A stretch of 64,000 nt of DNA, taken from Lottiidibacillus patelloidae (GTDB lineage Bacteria > Bacillota > Bacilli > Bacillales > SA5d-4). The translations under genes were made by a program, and so were the position numbers. This document shows positions 35,885-43,974 of this stretch, piece after piece; position 1 is the first letter of the stretch, and each line of letters begins with the position of its first letter. The stretch is from positions 186,001 to 250,000 of the forward strand of contig NZ_NPIA01000004.1 in the NCBI RefSeq assembly GCF_002262935.1. Direction: 5' to 3'. A model generated the notes under the pieces. That model was not told where the DNA came from, made no database searches, and saw only the letters and a list, made by a program, of their open reading frames with translations.

Positions 35885-36796
35885 TTGATAAAAATGATAT
35901 GGAATGGTTTAAAAAAGAATTCAAAAGGTCAATCGACAATAATATTTGCGATTACATTACCGATATTTTTCGCAGCTATTGCCCTTGCAATAGATTTAGG
36001 ATGGGTAACGTACCATATGTCAAAAGCGCAGGATGCCGCAGATTTAGCTGTTCTAAGTGGTGTGCAAAGCTTACCGTTAAATCCAGTTGAGGCGGAAAAC
36101 ACTACGCGCGAAGTATTTATAGATAATTATGGTAAAGGCGAATCAATCAAAAATATTCTCGTTATAAAAGGCACTAACAGCGTTAAATTAGACTATGTAG
36201 ATGAGGTAAAGTTATTTTTCTTACCAATCGTTGGAAAAGACACTATAAAAATAAAGGGATCTGCAGAAGCGATTATTGAACCATTAGCTAAACCACATAC
36301 AATTATACCAATGGCTATGAGTAATAAGACGCCATTCGTTATAGGTGAGGAAATTTTGTTATTCGGCCAATTAATCGACCCAGCTAGTGGTAATTTTGGT
36401 ATAGTCGACCCCACGAATGATAACAGTTTGAGTCCGAACGATTTTGCAGACTTAATAGCCGAAGATTATAAAGGGGAAAAAGGGATGCCAGCTGCAGGCG
36501 ATGAAATATGGACCCGAACTGGTGAACTTGGGTTACGAGTCAAAGAAGGGTTATTGCGCCGCATGGCTAACGGTAATTACTATATTATTTGTCCAGTTGT
36601 TGATTTTAATGTGATAAATGGTAAGTCAAAAGTGAAAATATTAGGTTATGTACGCTTTAAATTATCCTCTGTACTTTCAACAAGCGGCAGACATGTTGAA
36701 ATTAAGGGGAAGTTTGTTGAATTTATCGAACCAAAAGGAGAGGGTAATGGAAATGCATTTGATTTTGGAACAAGAGCAATCAGATTAAAAAAGTAA
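35885..36796 (+). CDS. TadG-like pilus assembly protein, copy 1
   Basis: A 303-residue membrane-anchored protein with the TadE/TadG-type N-terminus: KGQSTIIFAITLPIFFAAIA as a single helix, then DLGWVTYHMSKAQDAADLAV. The remainder is extracytoplasmic and shares GNFG-VDPT-DNSL-PNDF and DYKGEKGMP blocks with the next gene. Minor pseudopilin-like proteins of this kind help build Flp pili. The start is uncertain: AGGAGGAG precedes TTG 35885; ATG 35894 and an upstream ATG 35849 are alternatives. It is the first gene of the pilus operon. Confidence 0.78.
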   Translation: MIKMIWNGLKKNSKGQSTIIFAITLPIFFAAIALAIDLGWVTYHMSKAQDAADLAVLSGVQSLPLNPVEAENTTREVFIDNYGKGESIKNILVIKGTNSVKLDYVDEVKLFFLPIVGKDTIKIKGSAEAIIEPLAKPHTIIPMAMSNKTPFVIGEEILLFGQLIDPASGNFGIVDPTNDNSLSPNDFADLIAEDYKGEKGMPAAGDEIWTRTGELGLRVKEGLLRRMANGNYYIICPVVDFNVINGKSKVKILGYVRFKLSSVLSTSGRHVEIKGKFVEFIEPKGEGNGNAFDFGTRAIRLKK

Positions 36797-36808
36797 AGGG
36801 TGATAGTG

Positions 36809-37705
36809 ATGAAGTGGCTGAAAAATGATGAGCGCGGGCAATCCCTTGTTCTTATGGCATTCGGACTAACTTTATTTTTGGGGTTTGTAGCATTTTCAAT
36901 AGATTTAGGATGGGTCATTTATCATCAAGTGAAGCTTGATGATGCAGCTGATTTAGCAGTTCTAAGCGGCGCCCAATCTTTGCCTGAAAACCCAGTAGTT
37001 GCTGAATTATCAGCGCGTGAAGTCTTTACTGAAAATTACAGCACTGATACACCAATCCAAAACCTTCTCCTTATAAATGGTGGAAATGGTGTAAAGATTG
37101 TTTATGAATATAAAGTAAATTTATTTTTCCTGCCATTATTAGGAAAAAGTGATGTTACTTTAAGTGGAGAATCAGAAGCTGTTGTCGAACCTGTTGCCAT
37201 GCCAGGTCATATTGTCCCAATAGCAATTAATTCGATTACGCCAATGATTCCAAATGTCCCTATTGAACTAGTAGGTGATCTAAACGATCCGTCAAAAGGC
37301 AACTTTGGCTTAGTCGATCCGACAAGTGACAATAGTTTAGGTCCGAATGATTTTGAATACTATATTGCTAATGACTATAAAGGCGAAAAAGGCATGCCGC
37401 AAGCGTCCGAATATATTATGACAAAAACTGGTTCCCTCGGCCAACATATAAAAAAAGGCTTAGACACGAGGCTCGCGCAAGGAAAAAACTATATTTTATG
37501 TCCGGTCGTTGATTTTTCATTAGTTAATGGGAAAACCGAAGTGGAAATATTAGGTTATGCAAGATTTAAAGCACTTGTCGTTACAGACTTGAATGGAAGA
37601 CATGTAACGATTACTGGTGAATTCGATGAGTTTATCGATACTAAGGCGTATGCGAATTCAATTGCAAACTATTATGGAGTAAAATCGGTCAAATTAATAA
37701 AATAA
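36809..37705 (+). CDS. TadG-like pilus assembly protein, copy 2
   Basis: A 298-residue paralogue of the preceding protein with the same order of parts: RGQSLVLMAFGLTLFLGFVA helix, DLGWVIYHQVKLDDAADLAV, LFFLPLLGKSDV, GNFGLVDPTSDNSLGPNDF, DYKGEKGMP and LCPVVDF. The ATG at 36809 has AAAGGGTGAT upstream and is 12 bp after copy 1. The two proteins are clearly diverged, so they probably form a hetero-complex at the pilus base or tip rather than being redundant. Confidence 0.78.
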   Translation: MKWLKNDERGQSLVLMAFGLTLFLGFVAFSIDLGWVIYHQVKLDDAADLAVLSGAQSLPENPVVAELSAREVFTENYSTDTPIQNLLLINGGNGVKIVYEYKVNLFFLPLLGKSDVTLSGESEAVVEPVAMPGHIVPIAINSITPMIPNVPIELVGDLNDPSKGNFGLVDPTSDNSLGPNDFEYYIANDYKGEKGMPQASEYIMTKTGSLGQHIKKGLDTRLAQGKNYILCPVVDFSLVNGKTEVEILGYARFKALVVTDLNGRHVTITGEFDEFIDTKAYANSIANYYGVKSVKLIK

Positions 37706-37727
37706 AAAAAATTCACTTTTTTTGTGT

Positions 37728-37769
37728 CACTCTGGGCGAATGCACATAGTATAACATCAGGAGGTGACC
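37728..37769 (+). promoter_or_regulatory. Conserved leader block of pilin gene 1
   Basis: CACTCTGGGCG (37728-37738), TATAACATC and AGGAGGTGACC (37759-37769) recur before pilin 2 at the same spacing: 31 bp from block start to ribosome site and 16 bp from there to ATG. The TATAAC is too close to the ribosome site to be its -10, so the block may act in RNA or be a trace of the duplication. Confidence 0.5.
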
Positions 37770-37774
37770 AAATA

Positions 37775-37966
37775 ATGAATTTCTTAGAAAAAACAAAAGG
37801 GTTAATGAAGTCATTATGGAAAGATGAAGCTGGTCAAGGATTGGTGGAATACGGTTTAATTTTAGCATTAGTAGCAGTAGGGTTAGTAGTAGTTTTAGGG
37901 TTAATGAAAGATGAATTAGTAACATTATTTACTGATATTAACACAGAGTTAGCAAAACGTCCTTAG
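37775..37966 (+). CDS. Flp-type pilin, copy 1
   Basis: A 63-residue prepilin. The basic leader ends at EAG, and the mature part begins QGLVEYGLILALVAVGLVVV, matching the Flp motif (Gly at the cleavage site, Glu at +4, Tyr at +5, then a hydrophobic helix). The mature pilin is only about 43 residues, normal for Flp. The ATG at 37775 follows AGGAGGTGA; the longer in-frame ATG at 37724 would add residues that do not fit a prepilin leader. It differs from copy 2 at one residue over the shared 63. Confidence 0.9.
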   Translation: MNFLEKTKGLMKSLWKDEAGQGLVEYGLILALVAVGLVVVLGLMKDELVTLFTDINTELAKRP

Positions 37967-38069
37967 TATACTTTTATTTACTTATGAAATCAAAACATGA
38001 AAATTTTTCGGAATATTGAAAGTGATGGAAAGTGCTCTTTGGTAGGTTAAAAGCTGATTAAGTTTTTAA

Positions 38070-38111
38070 CACTTTGGGCGGCCCATCATACTATAAAATC
38101 AGGAGGTGACC
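38070..38111 (+). promoter_or_regulatory. Conserved leader block of pilin gene 2
   Basis: CACTTTGGGCG (38070-38080), TATAAAATC (38092-38100) and AGGAGGTGACC (38101-38111) repeat the leader of pilin 1 at the same spacing, while the roughly 100 bp before it show no similarity to the region upstream of pilin 1. Confidence 0.5.
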
Positions 38112-38116
38112 CTCTA

Positions 38117-38320
38117 ATGAATTTATTAGAGAAAACAAAAGGGTTAATGAAATCATTATGGAAAGATGAAGCAGGTCAAGGATTGGTAGAATACGGATTA
38201 ATCTTAGCATTAGTAGCAGTAGGGTTAGTAGTAGTACTAGGATTAATGAAAGATGAATTAGTAACATTATTTACAGATATTAATACTGAATTAGCGAAGC
38301 GACCTACAACAGGACCATAA
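38117..38320 (+). CDS. Flp-type pilin, copy 2
   Basis: A 67-residue prepilin identical to copy 1 except for Leu instead of Phe at residue 3 and a four-residue extension TTGP. The DNA differs at many third positions, so the duplication is not brand new and the protein sequence is under strong selection. The prepilin cleavage site is again EAG before QGLVEYG. The prepilin peptidase gene follows. Confidence 0.9.
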   Translation: MNLLEKTKGLMKSLWKDEAGQGLVEYGLILALVAVGLVVVLGLMKDELVTLFTDINTELAKRPTTGP

Positions 38321-38347
38321 GAAAAAATATAATTTAATGAAAATTTG

Positions 38348-38372
38348 ATAGGGGACCAGTGGTCCTCTATCT
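38348..38372 (+). other. Intercistronic hairpin after the pilin genes
   Basis: GATAGGGGACC (38348-38358) and GGTCCTCTATC (38362-38372) form an 11-bp stem with an AGT loop and one G-U pair. The following TTCACTTAAG is not a T-run. It may stabilise the abundant pilin mRNA and reduce read-through into the assembly genes. Confidence 0.55.
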
Positions 38373-38391
38373 TCACTTAAGGGGGATTATT

Positions 38392-38892
38392 ATGGAAATA
38401 CAAATTTCTACAGTAGTACTTACTCTCTTATTTTTAATCGTGTTTATTTTAGACTACAAATATCGCATTATTCCAAATTGGTTAACAGTTAGCACCATCT
38501 TAGTCGCTTGGATGACAGCTCTAATCCTTGGTGGCTTTTCACTGTTTTTAACTAGTTTACTAGGAACACTAGTAGGTTTCCTAATACTTTTTATCCCATT
38601 TGCTCTTGGCGGAGTTGGTGGAGGAGATGTGAAATTTTTAGCAGCAGTAGGAAGTTTAACTAGCTTACCGTTCCTGTTGAAAATTGTCCTATTCGGGTTA
38701 ATTGTCGGTGGGTTAACTTCCATTTTTGTTATGCTGAAAAATAGTGAAATTAAAGGGTTTAAACAGTTTATATACGCATTATTTTTACGAAAATATTTAC
38801 CAAACAATCTAGTGAAAGGTCATGCAATTCCATTAGGATCCTGTATTAGTTTAGCAGGGTTAATTCTAATTGGATTTCAATTATTAAGGTGA
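38392..38892 (+). CDS. Prepilin peptidase, TadV/CpaA type (A24)
   Basis: A 166-residue integral membrane aspartyl protease that removes the leader of Flp and TadE/G-type proteins. The first catalytic Asp is in DYKYRIIPNW, and the second is in the GxGD motif GVGGGDVKFLAAVGS. Short size and no N-methylation domain are as expected for the Tad type. The ATG at 38392 follows AAGGGGGAT; an earlier in-frame ATG at 38359 lies inside the hairpin. Confidence 0.9.
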   Translation: MEIQISTVVLTLLFLIVFILDYKYRIIPNWLTVSTILVAWMTALILGGFSLFLTSLLGTLVGFLILFIPFALGGVGGGDVKFLAAVGSLTSLPFLLKIVLFGLIVGGLTSIFVMLKNSEIKGFKQFIYALFLRKYLPNNLVKGHAIPLGSCISLAGLILIGFQLLR

Positions 38893-38896
38893 TAAT

Positions 38897-39625
38897 ATGC
38901 AAAAATATCAAAAACTTTTAATCGTATTCGCTTTTCTATTTGCCGTGTTAACGACATTCATTGGTTACAAACTATTTTTATCAATGACTTTAACGGAAGA
39001 AGTTAAACAAGAACAATTAATTAAAGTCCCAATTGCAGCAGAAAATTTAAGCGCAATTACAGAGATTGATGAGAGCCATATTATTTATGTTGAATTACCA
39101 GAAGAATATGTAAAGAAATTTTCAATCATAACAGATGAAAGTTTAATAGTTGGGAAGGTCTTATTGTCGCCAATTGATAAAAATAGTCCATTCTCGAAAA
39201 GTGATTTATTAGATGAAGAGAATAATATCCCATTTATTCTACCGGAAAACTATCGAGCAATCACAATTGACTTAACACCTGTAATCGGTGTCGCAGGTTA
39301 TTTAACTGAAGGAATGTATGTGGATATCATATGGACTTATGAAGTAAATGATGTTGTTTTCACATCGGTTCCATTGGAAAACGTAAAAATACTCGCAGTT
39401 GGATCGGCTGATTTTGGTGGACAAATAGCGGCATCTGAAAGCGCAGATACAATAACACTAATGCTACGTCCTGAAGATGCACAGAAGTTAACATATATGA
39501 CTAGTACAGGAGAGGTAAAATTAATGTTAAGGTCTTCGCCTATAATTCCGAATGAATATTTACCTACTATTAATTTATTAAATGTAGGTAGTAATGGAGG
39601 AGGAGAAGATAATGGAGAAAATTAG
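38897..39625 (+). CDS. Flp pilus assembly protein CpaB/RcpC
   Basis: This 242-residue protein has one N-terminal membrane helix (about 8-27) and an extracytoplasmic SAF domain (ENLSAITEIDESHIIYVELP) followed by the RcpC-type beta domain (YRAITIDLTPVIGVAGYLTE, DADTITLMLRPEDAQKLTY). In diderms CpaB/RcpC works with the outer-membrane secretin; here no secretin is present, as expected for a monoderm. It probably links the pilus to the cell wall. It overlaps tadZ by 14 nt. Confidence 0.88.
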   Translation: MQKYQKLLIVFAFLFAVLTTFIGYKLFLSMTLTEEVKQEQLIKVPIAAENLSAITEIDESHIIYVELPEEYVKKFSIITDESLIVGKVLLSPIDKNSPFSKSDLLDEENNIPFILPENYRAITIDLTPVIGVAGYLTEGMYVDIIWTYEVNDVVFTSVPLENVKILAVGSADFGGQIAASESADTITLMLRPEDAQKLTYMTSTGEVKLMLRSSPIIPNEYLPTINLLNVGSNGGGEDNGEN

Positions 39626-40829
39626 AATCTACCATATAGACCAAAATGAAGATGCACTAAAATTAATCAAGCAATTTTCACAGCGTGCACCGAGGTTGCA
39701 CATTATAAGTAGCTCGACATCACTTGAAGAAGGCTTTGAAGAAATACAGAGAATATTTCCAGATATCGTATTAATCGATGAAAATGTAGCTGGAGGAAAC
39801 CTTGCACCGATTATTCAAAAAATCATATTACACTCACCTTATTTAGGTGTTATTGTAACGTGTACGGAATATAGCAAAGGGAAAATTCGTCAATATATGA
39901 ATGCTGGTGCAAGAGATTGTCTCGTCAAACCATTTACAGCAACGGATCTAGCTCAATCGGTTATGAAAGTAAATAAGTATAATCAAGAACTAAAAAATCA
40001 TATTGTTAGAAGCACAACGAGAATTTTGACTCGTGCGCCAAAAATGATCTCCATTTTTAGCACGAAAGGAGGCGTAGGAAAGTCTACGGTTTCCACTTTG
40101 TTAGCTGCAGGCCTTGCCAGCCTTTATAAAGAGGACACAGCAATAATTGACTTAGATCTACAGTTTGGCGATGTATCCTTACTACTCGATTTGAAACCTC
40201 AAAAAACAATAACGAATGCAATAGAAAGCATTGGCCAACTATCATCAAGTGATTTAAGAAGTATTATGACAAGGCATCACATTGGCCTTCATGTTTTACC
40301 TTCCCCTCTCAATCCCGAAGAAGAAGACTTTATTACAGAAGAAGCTACATTGAAAATGTTTAAATTAGCGAAAGAAGAATTTGATTATGTCATCATTGAT
40401 GGGCCACCAGGGTTCAATACGCAAAATATTATTGCTTTAGAACAAAGTGATTTAGTGTTATTAATCACTTCTCCAGAATTAATGGCATTAAAAAATACAA
40501 AGAATGGCTTAAGGACATTAACAGAATTAGGAATTGATCAAGACCAAATTAAAGTAGTAGTTAATCGATATTCGAAAAAATCGAACATCTCCATCTCTTT
40601 AATTGAAGATGTTTTAGGCTTAGAAGTATTTGCAACAATATCCAATGACTATCCAAGCGTCATTAAATTTTTAAATCAAGGGGAACCGCAACTTATTTAT
40701 GATGGTAATGGAAAAATATCAAAGGACTTAAGAGCGATTATTGAAGGATTACGAACGTACCATACTGTTCCGGCTCAAAAAGGGAAAGCAAATCTCTTTC
40801 AATGGCTAATGCAGAAAGTCCAAAAATAA
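39612..40829 (+). CDS. TadZ/CpaE localization ATPase with receiver domain
   Basis: The N-terminal domain of this 405-residue protein (1-~120) is receiver-like with Asp10, phospho-acceptor candidate Asp56 (VLIDEN), Thr83 and Lys106 (LVKPF) all in place. The C-terminal domain is a MinD/ParA ATPase with deviant Walker A FSTKGGVGKST (Lys152, Lys157), DLDLQFGD and IIDGPPGFN. TadZ places the pilus machine in the cell. The ATG at 39612 follows GGAGGAGGAG; the ATG at 39594 is upstream of that site. Receiver domains of CpaE proteins are often degenerate, whereas this one keeps its key residues. Confidence 0.9.
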   Translation: MEKIRIYHIDQNEDALKLIKQFSQRAPRLHIISSSTSLEEGFEEIQRIFPDIVLIDENVAGGNLAPIIQKIILHSPYLGVIVTCTEYSKGKIRQYMNAGARDCLVKPFTATDLAQSVMKVNKYNQELKNHIVRSTTRILTRAPKMISIFSTKGGVGKSTVSTLLAAGLASLYKEDTAIIDLDLQFGDVSLLLDLKPQKTITNAIESIGQLSSSDLRSIMTRHHIGLHVLPSPLNPEEEDFITEEATLKMFKLAKEEFDYVIIDGPPGFNTQNIIALEQSDLVLLITSPELMALKNTKNGLRTLTELGIDQDQIKVVVNRYSKKSNISISLIEDVLGLEVFATISNDYPSVIKFLNQGEPQLIYDGNGKISKDLRAIIEGLRTYHTVPAQKGKANLFQWLMQKVQK

Positions 40830-40842
40830 GGAGGGGGAGATT

Positions 40843-42126
40843 TTGTCATTATATGATCGAATAAAATCAAAAAAAGATAACCCTGAACAAAATGATCAAC
40901 GAGAGCTTGAAATCGTTAATCTCATTCAAAGCATACGTGCAGATTTACTATTTGAAGCACAAACACAAAATATTGATGGGCAAACAAAAGAGAACTTAGA
41001 AAAAAATGTTAAACAACTGCTGGAAAACTACTTGCGAAAATCGGAAAGATTTCTTCCGAAAGAGGAAAAACAAGGTTTAATAGAGCAAATTGTACAAGAC
41101 ATTTCAGGGTTAGGACCGTTACAACCATTACTAGATAATGAAGATATTTCAGAGATAATGATTAACGGTCCGAAGCAAGTTTTTATAGAAAAGAAAGGTA
41201 AGCTCACGCTTTCGAGCACAAAATTTATTAATGACAGCCATGTGATGAACGTCATTGATAAAATTATTGCACCACTAGGTAGAAGGTTGGATGAAAGTAG
41301 CCCGAAAGTTGATGCTAGATTACCAGATGGTTCCCGTATAAACGCAATTATTCCACCATTAGCATTAAATGGACCGACGGTTACGATTCGAAAATTCCAA
41401 AAAGATCGCCTTACAATTAATCATCTCATTCAGTATAAGTCTCTTAATCGAGAAATGGCTAATTTCCTCCATACTGCTGTTCGTGGCAGAATGAATGTAC
41501 TTGTCGCAGGAGGAACTGGTAGTGGTAAAACAACGTTGTTAAACATCTTAAGTTCATTTATCCCTAAAGATGAACGAATTGTAACAATTGAGGATGCGGC
41601 CGAATTAACTTTGAACCAGCCACATGTTGTTTCTCTAGAAACGCGACCACCTAACATTGAAGGTAAAGGTGAAATAACGATCAGAGATCTTGTTATTAAT
41701 TCACTTCGTATGCGACCCGACAGAATAATTGTTGGGGAGGTACGTGGTGGGGAAGCATTAGATATGCTGCAAGCGATGAACACAGGCCATGATGGCTCTT
41801 TGTCAACAATTCATGCAAACACACCGCGTGACGTCATATCTAGATTAGAGACATTAATCTTAATGTCAGGGTATGATTTACCAATGAAAGCTATCCGGCA
41901 ACAAATTGCTTCTGCAGTGGATCTAATAGTATTACAAAAGCGTTTTTCTGATGGCAGTAGAAAAATTACGCATGTTACGTTAGTAGAAGGAATGGAAAAC
42001 GAGACAATTACGTTGCAAGACTTATTCGTATTTGAAGAGGTTACCACATACAAAAATAGTAAAGTAAGTGGTCGATATGTGAAGGTCGGCGCACCACCGA
42101 AAATAAACGGGCATGGGTGGGAATAG
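40843..42126 (+). CDS. Tad pilus motor ATPase TadA/CpaF
   Basis: A 427-residue hexameric secretion ATPase that powers pilus extension and, in Tad systems, retraction. It has an N-terminal helical domain, then [19 protein letters not shown], Walker [23 protein letters not shown] (Asp box), Walker [20 protein letters not shown], and the His box [21 protein letters not shown] start with AGGAGGGGG upstream is used. It is the best family marker of the locus. Confidence 0.95.
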   Translation: MSLYDRIKSKKDNPEQNDQRELEIVNLIQSIRADLLFEAQTQNIDGQTKENLEKNVKQLLENYLRKSERFLPKEEKQGLIEQIVQDISGLGPLQPLLDNEDISEIMINGPKQVFIEKKGKLTLSSTKFINDSHVMNVIDKIIAPLGRRLDESSPKVDARLPDGSRINAIIPPLALNGPTVTIRKFQKDRLTINHLIQYKSLNREMANFLHTAVRGRMNVLVAGGTGSGKTTLLNILSSFIPKDERIVTIEDAAELTLNQPHVVSLETRPPNIEGKGEITIRDLVINSLRMRPDRIIVGEVRGGEALDMLQAMNTGHDGSLSTIHANTPRDVISRLETLILMSGYDLPMKAIRQQIASAVDLIVLQKRFSDGSRKITHVTLVEGMENETITLQDLFVFEEVTTYKNSKVSGRYVKVGAPPKINGHGWE

Positions 42127-42127
42127 T

Positions 42128-43054
42128 ATGGAATGGGCTTTTATTATTTGTGTATTTTTAACAGTGCTTATTCTTACAATATTTTTTGGAACTTTTATAG
42201 TACAAAAAATAAATTATAAATTGCGTATCCGCTATATAATGAAAGAAAATATAATAACTAAAAAAAATAAAAAGAAAAAAGTTCCACGGAAAGATAATAC
42301 AATTGGGAAGTTCATGCAGAAACTAGAAATGAATATTGATGCTGCAGCTATCCCGTTAAGTCCGAAAGAGTTTATAGTCATTCTTTTAGTTATTAACGTA
42401 TTAATAATAATTTTCACAACATTTCTTCTCAGTATTGTGAAGTCATTCATTATTTGCATCATGCTGGATGGTTTAATTTTCTTCATTCTTCCTAAGTTCC
42501 ACCAAAGGCGAAAAAATAAAATGGTTGCCCAACTCCCTGATGTTTTAGACTTAATTTCCAATGCACTAAAAACGGGATATTCAATAGTTCAAACATTAGA
42601 CCTTGTTTCAAAGGAGAATTTCTCACCGCTATCTGAGGAATTTGGCAAACTAGTTCAAGCGTTAAAATTTGGAGAATCCTTTGAAGTAGCCTTTAATGAT
42701 TTAGCAAAGCGGCTTGATATTAGAGAAATACAAACTGTAGTAGATACAATATTAATTACAAGAGAAACAGGTGGCAACATGACACATGTGATTGAAGGGC
42801 TTTTAGAAATTATGAGGGAAAACCAAAGACTACAAGGTGAAGTGAAAGCACTAACAGCTCAAGGAAGAATTTCGTCATTGGTCATTGGTTCGATGCCTAT
42901 CTTTTTATTTGCAGTCTTAATGATGATAAGTCCAGATTACATGATGCTTTTGTTTAGTCATCCACTTGGAATAATCATGGTTATTATTGCAGTAGTTTCA
43001 CAAATTATTGGTTATGTAATCATGCATAAGTTAATACAGCTTAAAGTGAGGTGA
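42128..43054 (+). CDS. Tad pilus inner-membrane platform protein TadB
   Basis: A 308-residue T2SSF-type membrane protein. Hydrophobic segments are at the N-terminus and around 80-125, then a cytoplasmic helical T2SSF domain (LPDVLDLISNALKTGYSIVQ, IVDTILITRETGGNM-type block as VVDTILITRETGGNM), and two C-terminal helices. The ATG at 42128 is 1 bp after the tadA stop and follows GGGTGGGAA. It pairs with TadC as the pilus assembly platform. Confidence 0.92.
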   Translation: MEWAFIICVFLTVLILTIFFGTFIVQKINYKLRIRYIMKENIITKKNKKKKVPRKDNTIGKFMQKLEMNIDAAAIPLSPKEFIVILLVINVLIIIFTTFLLSIVKSFIICIMLDGLIFFILPKFHQRRKNKMVAQLPDVLDLISNALKTGYSIVQTLDLVSKENFSPLSEEFGKLVQALKFGESFEVAFNDLAKRLDIREIQTVVDTILITRETGGNMTHVIEGLLEIMRENQRLQGEVKALTAQGRISSLVIGSMPIFLFAVLMMISPDYMMLLFSHPLGIIMVIIAVVSQIIGYVIMHKLIQLKVR

Positions 43055-43058
43055 TATA

Positions 43059-43955
43059 GTGTTTCTTTTTATTATAACGTTATTTATTGCATGCTTTTGC
43101 TTTATTGTATTGTTACTTCAACTATTGATGTTAGGGCCAAAGCAACGATTGAAAATAAGAATAGCCGAGCATATACCTAAAGATCACTTAACGAAGTATG
43201 ATAAACCTCTAATTGTTCGTATACTAGATCCAGTCATTCATTGGTTAAGTAAATTAATCATCAACATTACACCGATAAGTTATAAACAACATTTAGATAT
43301 AAAAATTCGAAGAGTCGAATCAAAATATACGTTAAATGATATTTTGATTATTAAACTATATTTAATCTTTATACTGTTTTTAAGCTTTACAGCTTATGCT
43401 TGGTTTATTAAGTTTCCTAATTTTTTCCTCATTATTTTTTCACTGCTTATTGCTTACTTCCTACCTGACCTTATTCTAAACTCTGTCGTAAAGAAAAGAC
43501 GAACTGAAATATTAATGGAACTTCCTGTGTTTATTGACTTACTGTCAGTAATTTTAGAAGGTGGAGTTTCCTTTGACAATGCTATTAGGAAAATTTGTGG
43601 AAGAAAAAAAGGTCCCATTTATAGCGAATTTAATAAATATATCGAGGAAGTCAATTTAGGCACTAGCCGTGAAAATGCTCTGAAATCACTGGCTAAACGA
43701 GTCCAATTAGCTGAACTTGATTCGTTAGTCCGCTCCATTTTTCAAGGGGAAAAGATGGGTGTAAGTATTTTAAAAACGATTCAAATACAAGCGAAGCAGC
43801 TACGTGTGAAGCGTTCGCAAAATATTCAAGAACAAGCGATGAAGATACCTATTAAAATATTATTTCCGTTAATCTTATTTATCTTCCCACCAATATTCAT
43901 TATCATTTTAGGCCCTGGGGCCATTCAAATACTGCAAAACTTTGTCGCTAGATAA
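43059..43955 (+). CDS. Tad pilus inner-membrane platform protein TadC
   Basis: A 298-residue T2SSF-domain protein with hydrophobic segments at residues 1-25, ~100-145 and the C-terminus. The domain signature is ELPVFIDLLSVILEGGVSFD, later LVRSIFQGEKMGVSILKTIQ, and KIPIKILFPLILFIFPPIFI, as in TadC. The GTG start follows GAGGTGAT, 4 bp after tadB. It is the second half of the assembly platform. Confidence 0.92.
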   Translation: MFLFIITLFIACFCFIVLLLQLLMLGPKQRLKIRIAEHIPKDHLTKYDKPLIVRILDPVIHWLSKLIINITPISYKQHLDIKIRRVESKYTLNDILIIKLYLIFILFLSFTAYAWFIKFPNFFLIIFSLLIAYFLPDLILNSVVKKRRTEILMELPVFIDLLSVILEGGVSFDNAIRKICGRKKGPIYSEFNKYIEEVNLGTSRENALKSLAKRVQLAELDSLVRSIFQGEKMGVSILKTIQIQAKQLRVKRSQNIQEQAMKIPIKILFPLILFIFPPIFIIILGPGAIQILQNFVAR

Positions 43956-43974
43956 TAATGAGAGGTGAATGAAG

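Noticed and set aside
37724-37774. Longer N-terminus for pilin 1 starting at ATG 37724
   Set aside because: It would run through the conserved leader block and the strong ribosome site, and pilin 2 has no equivalent extension.
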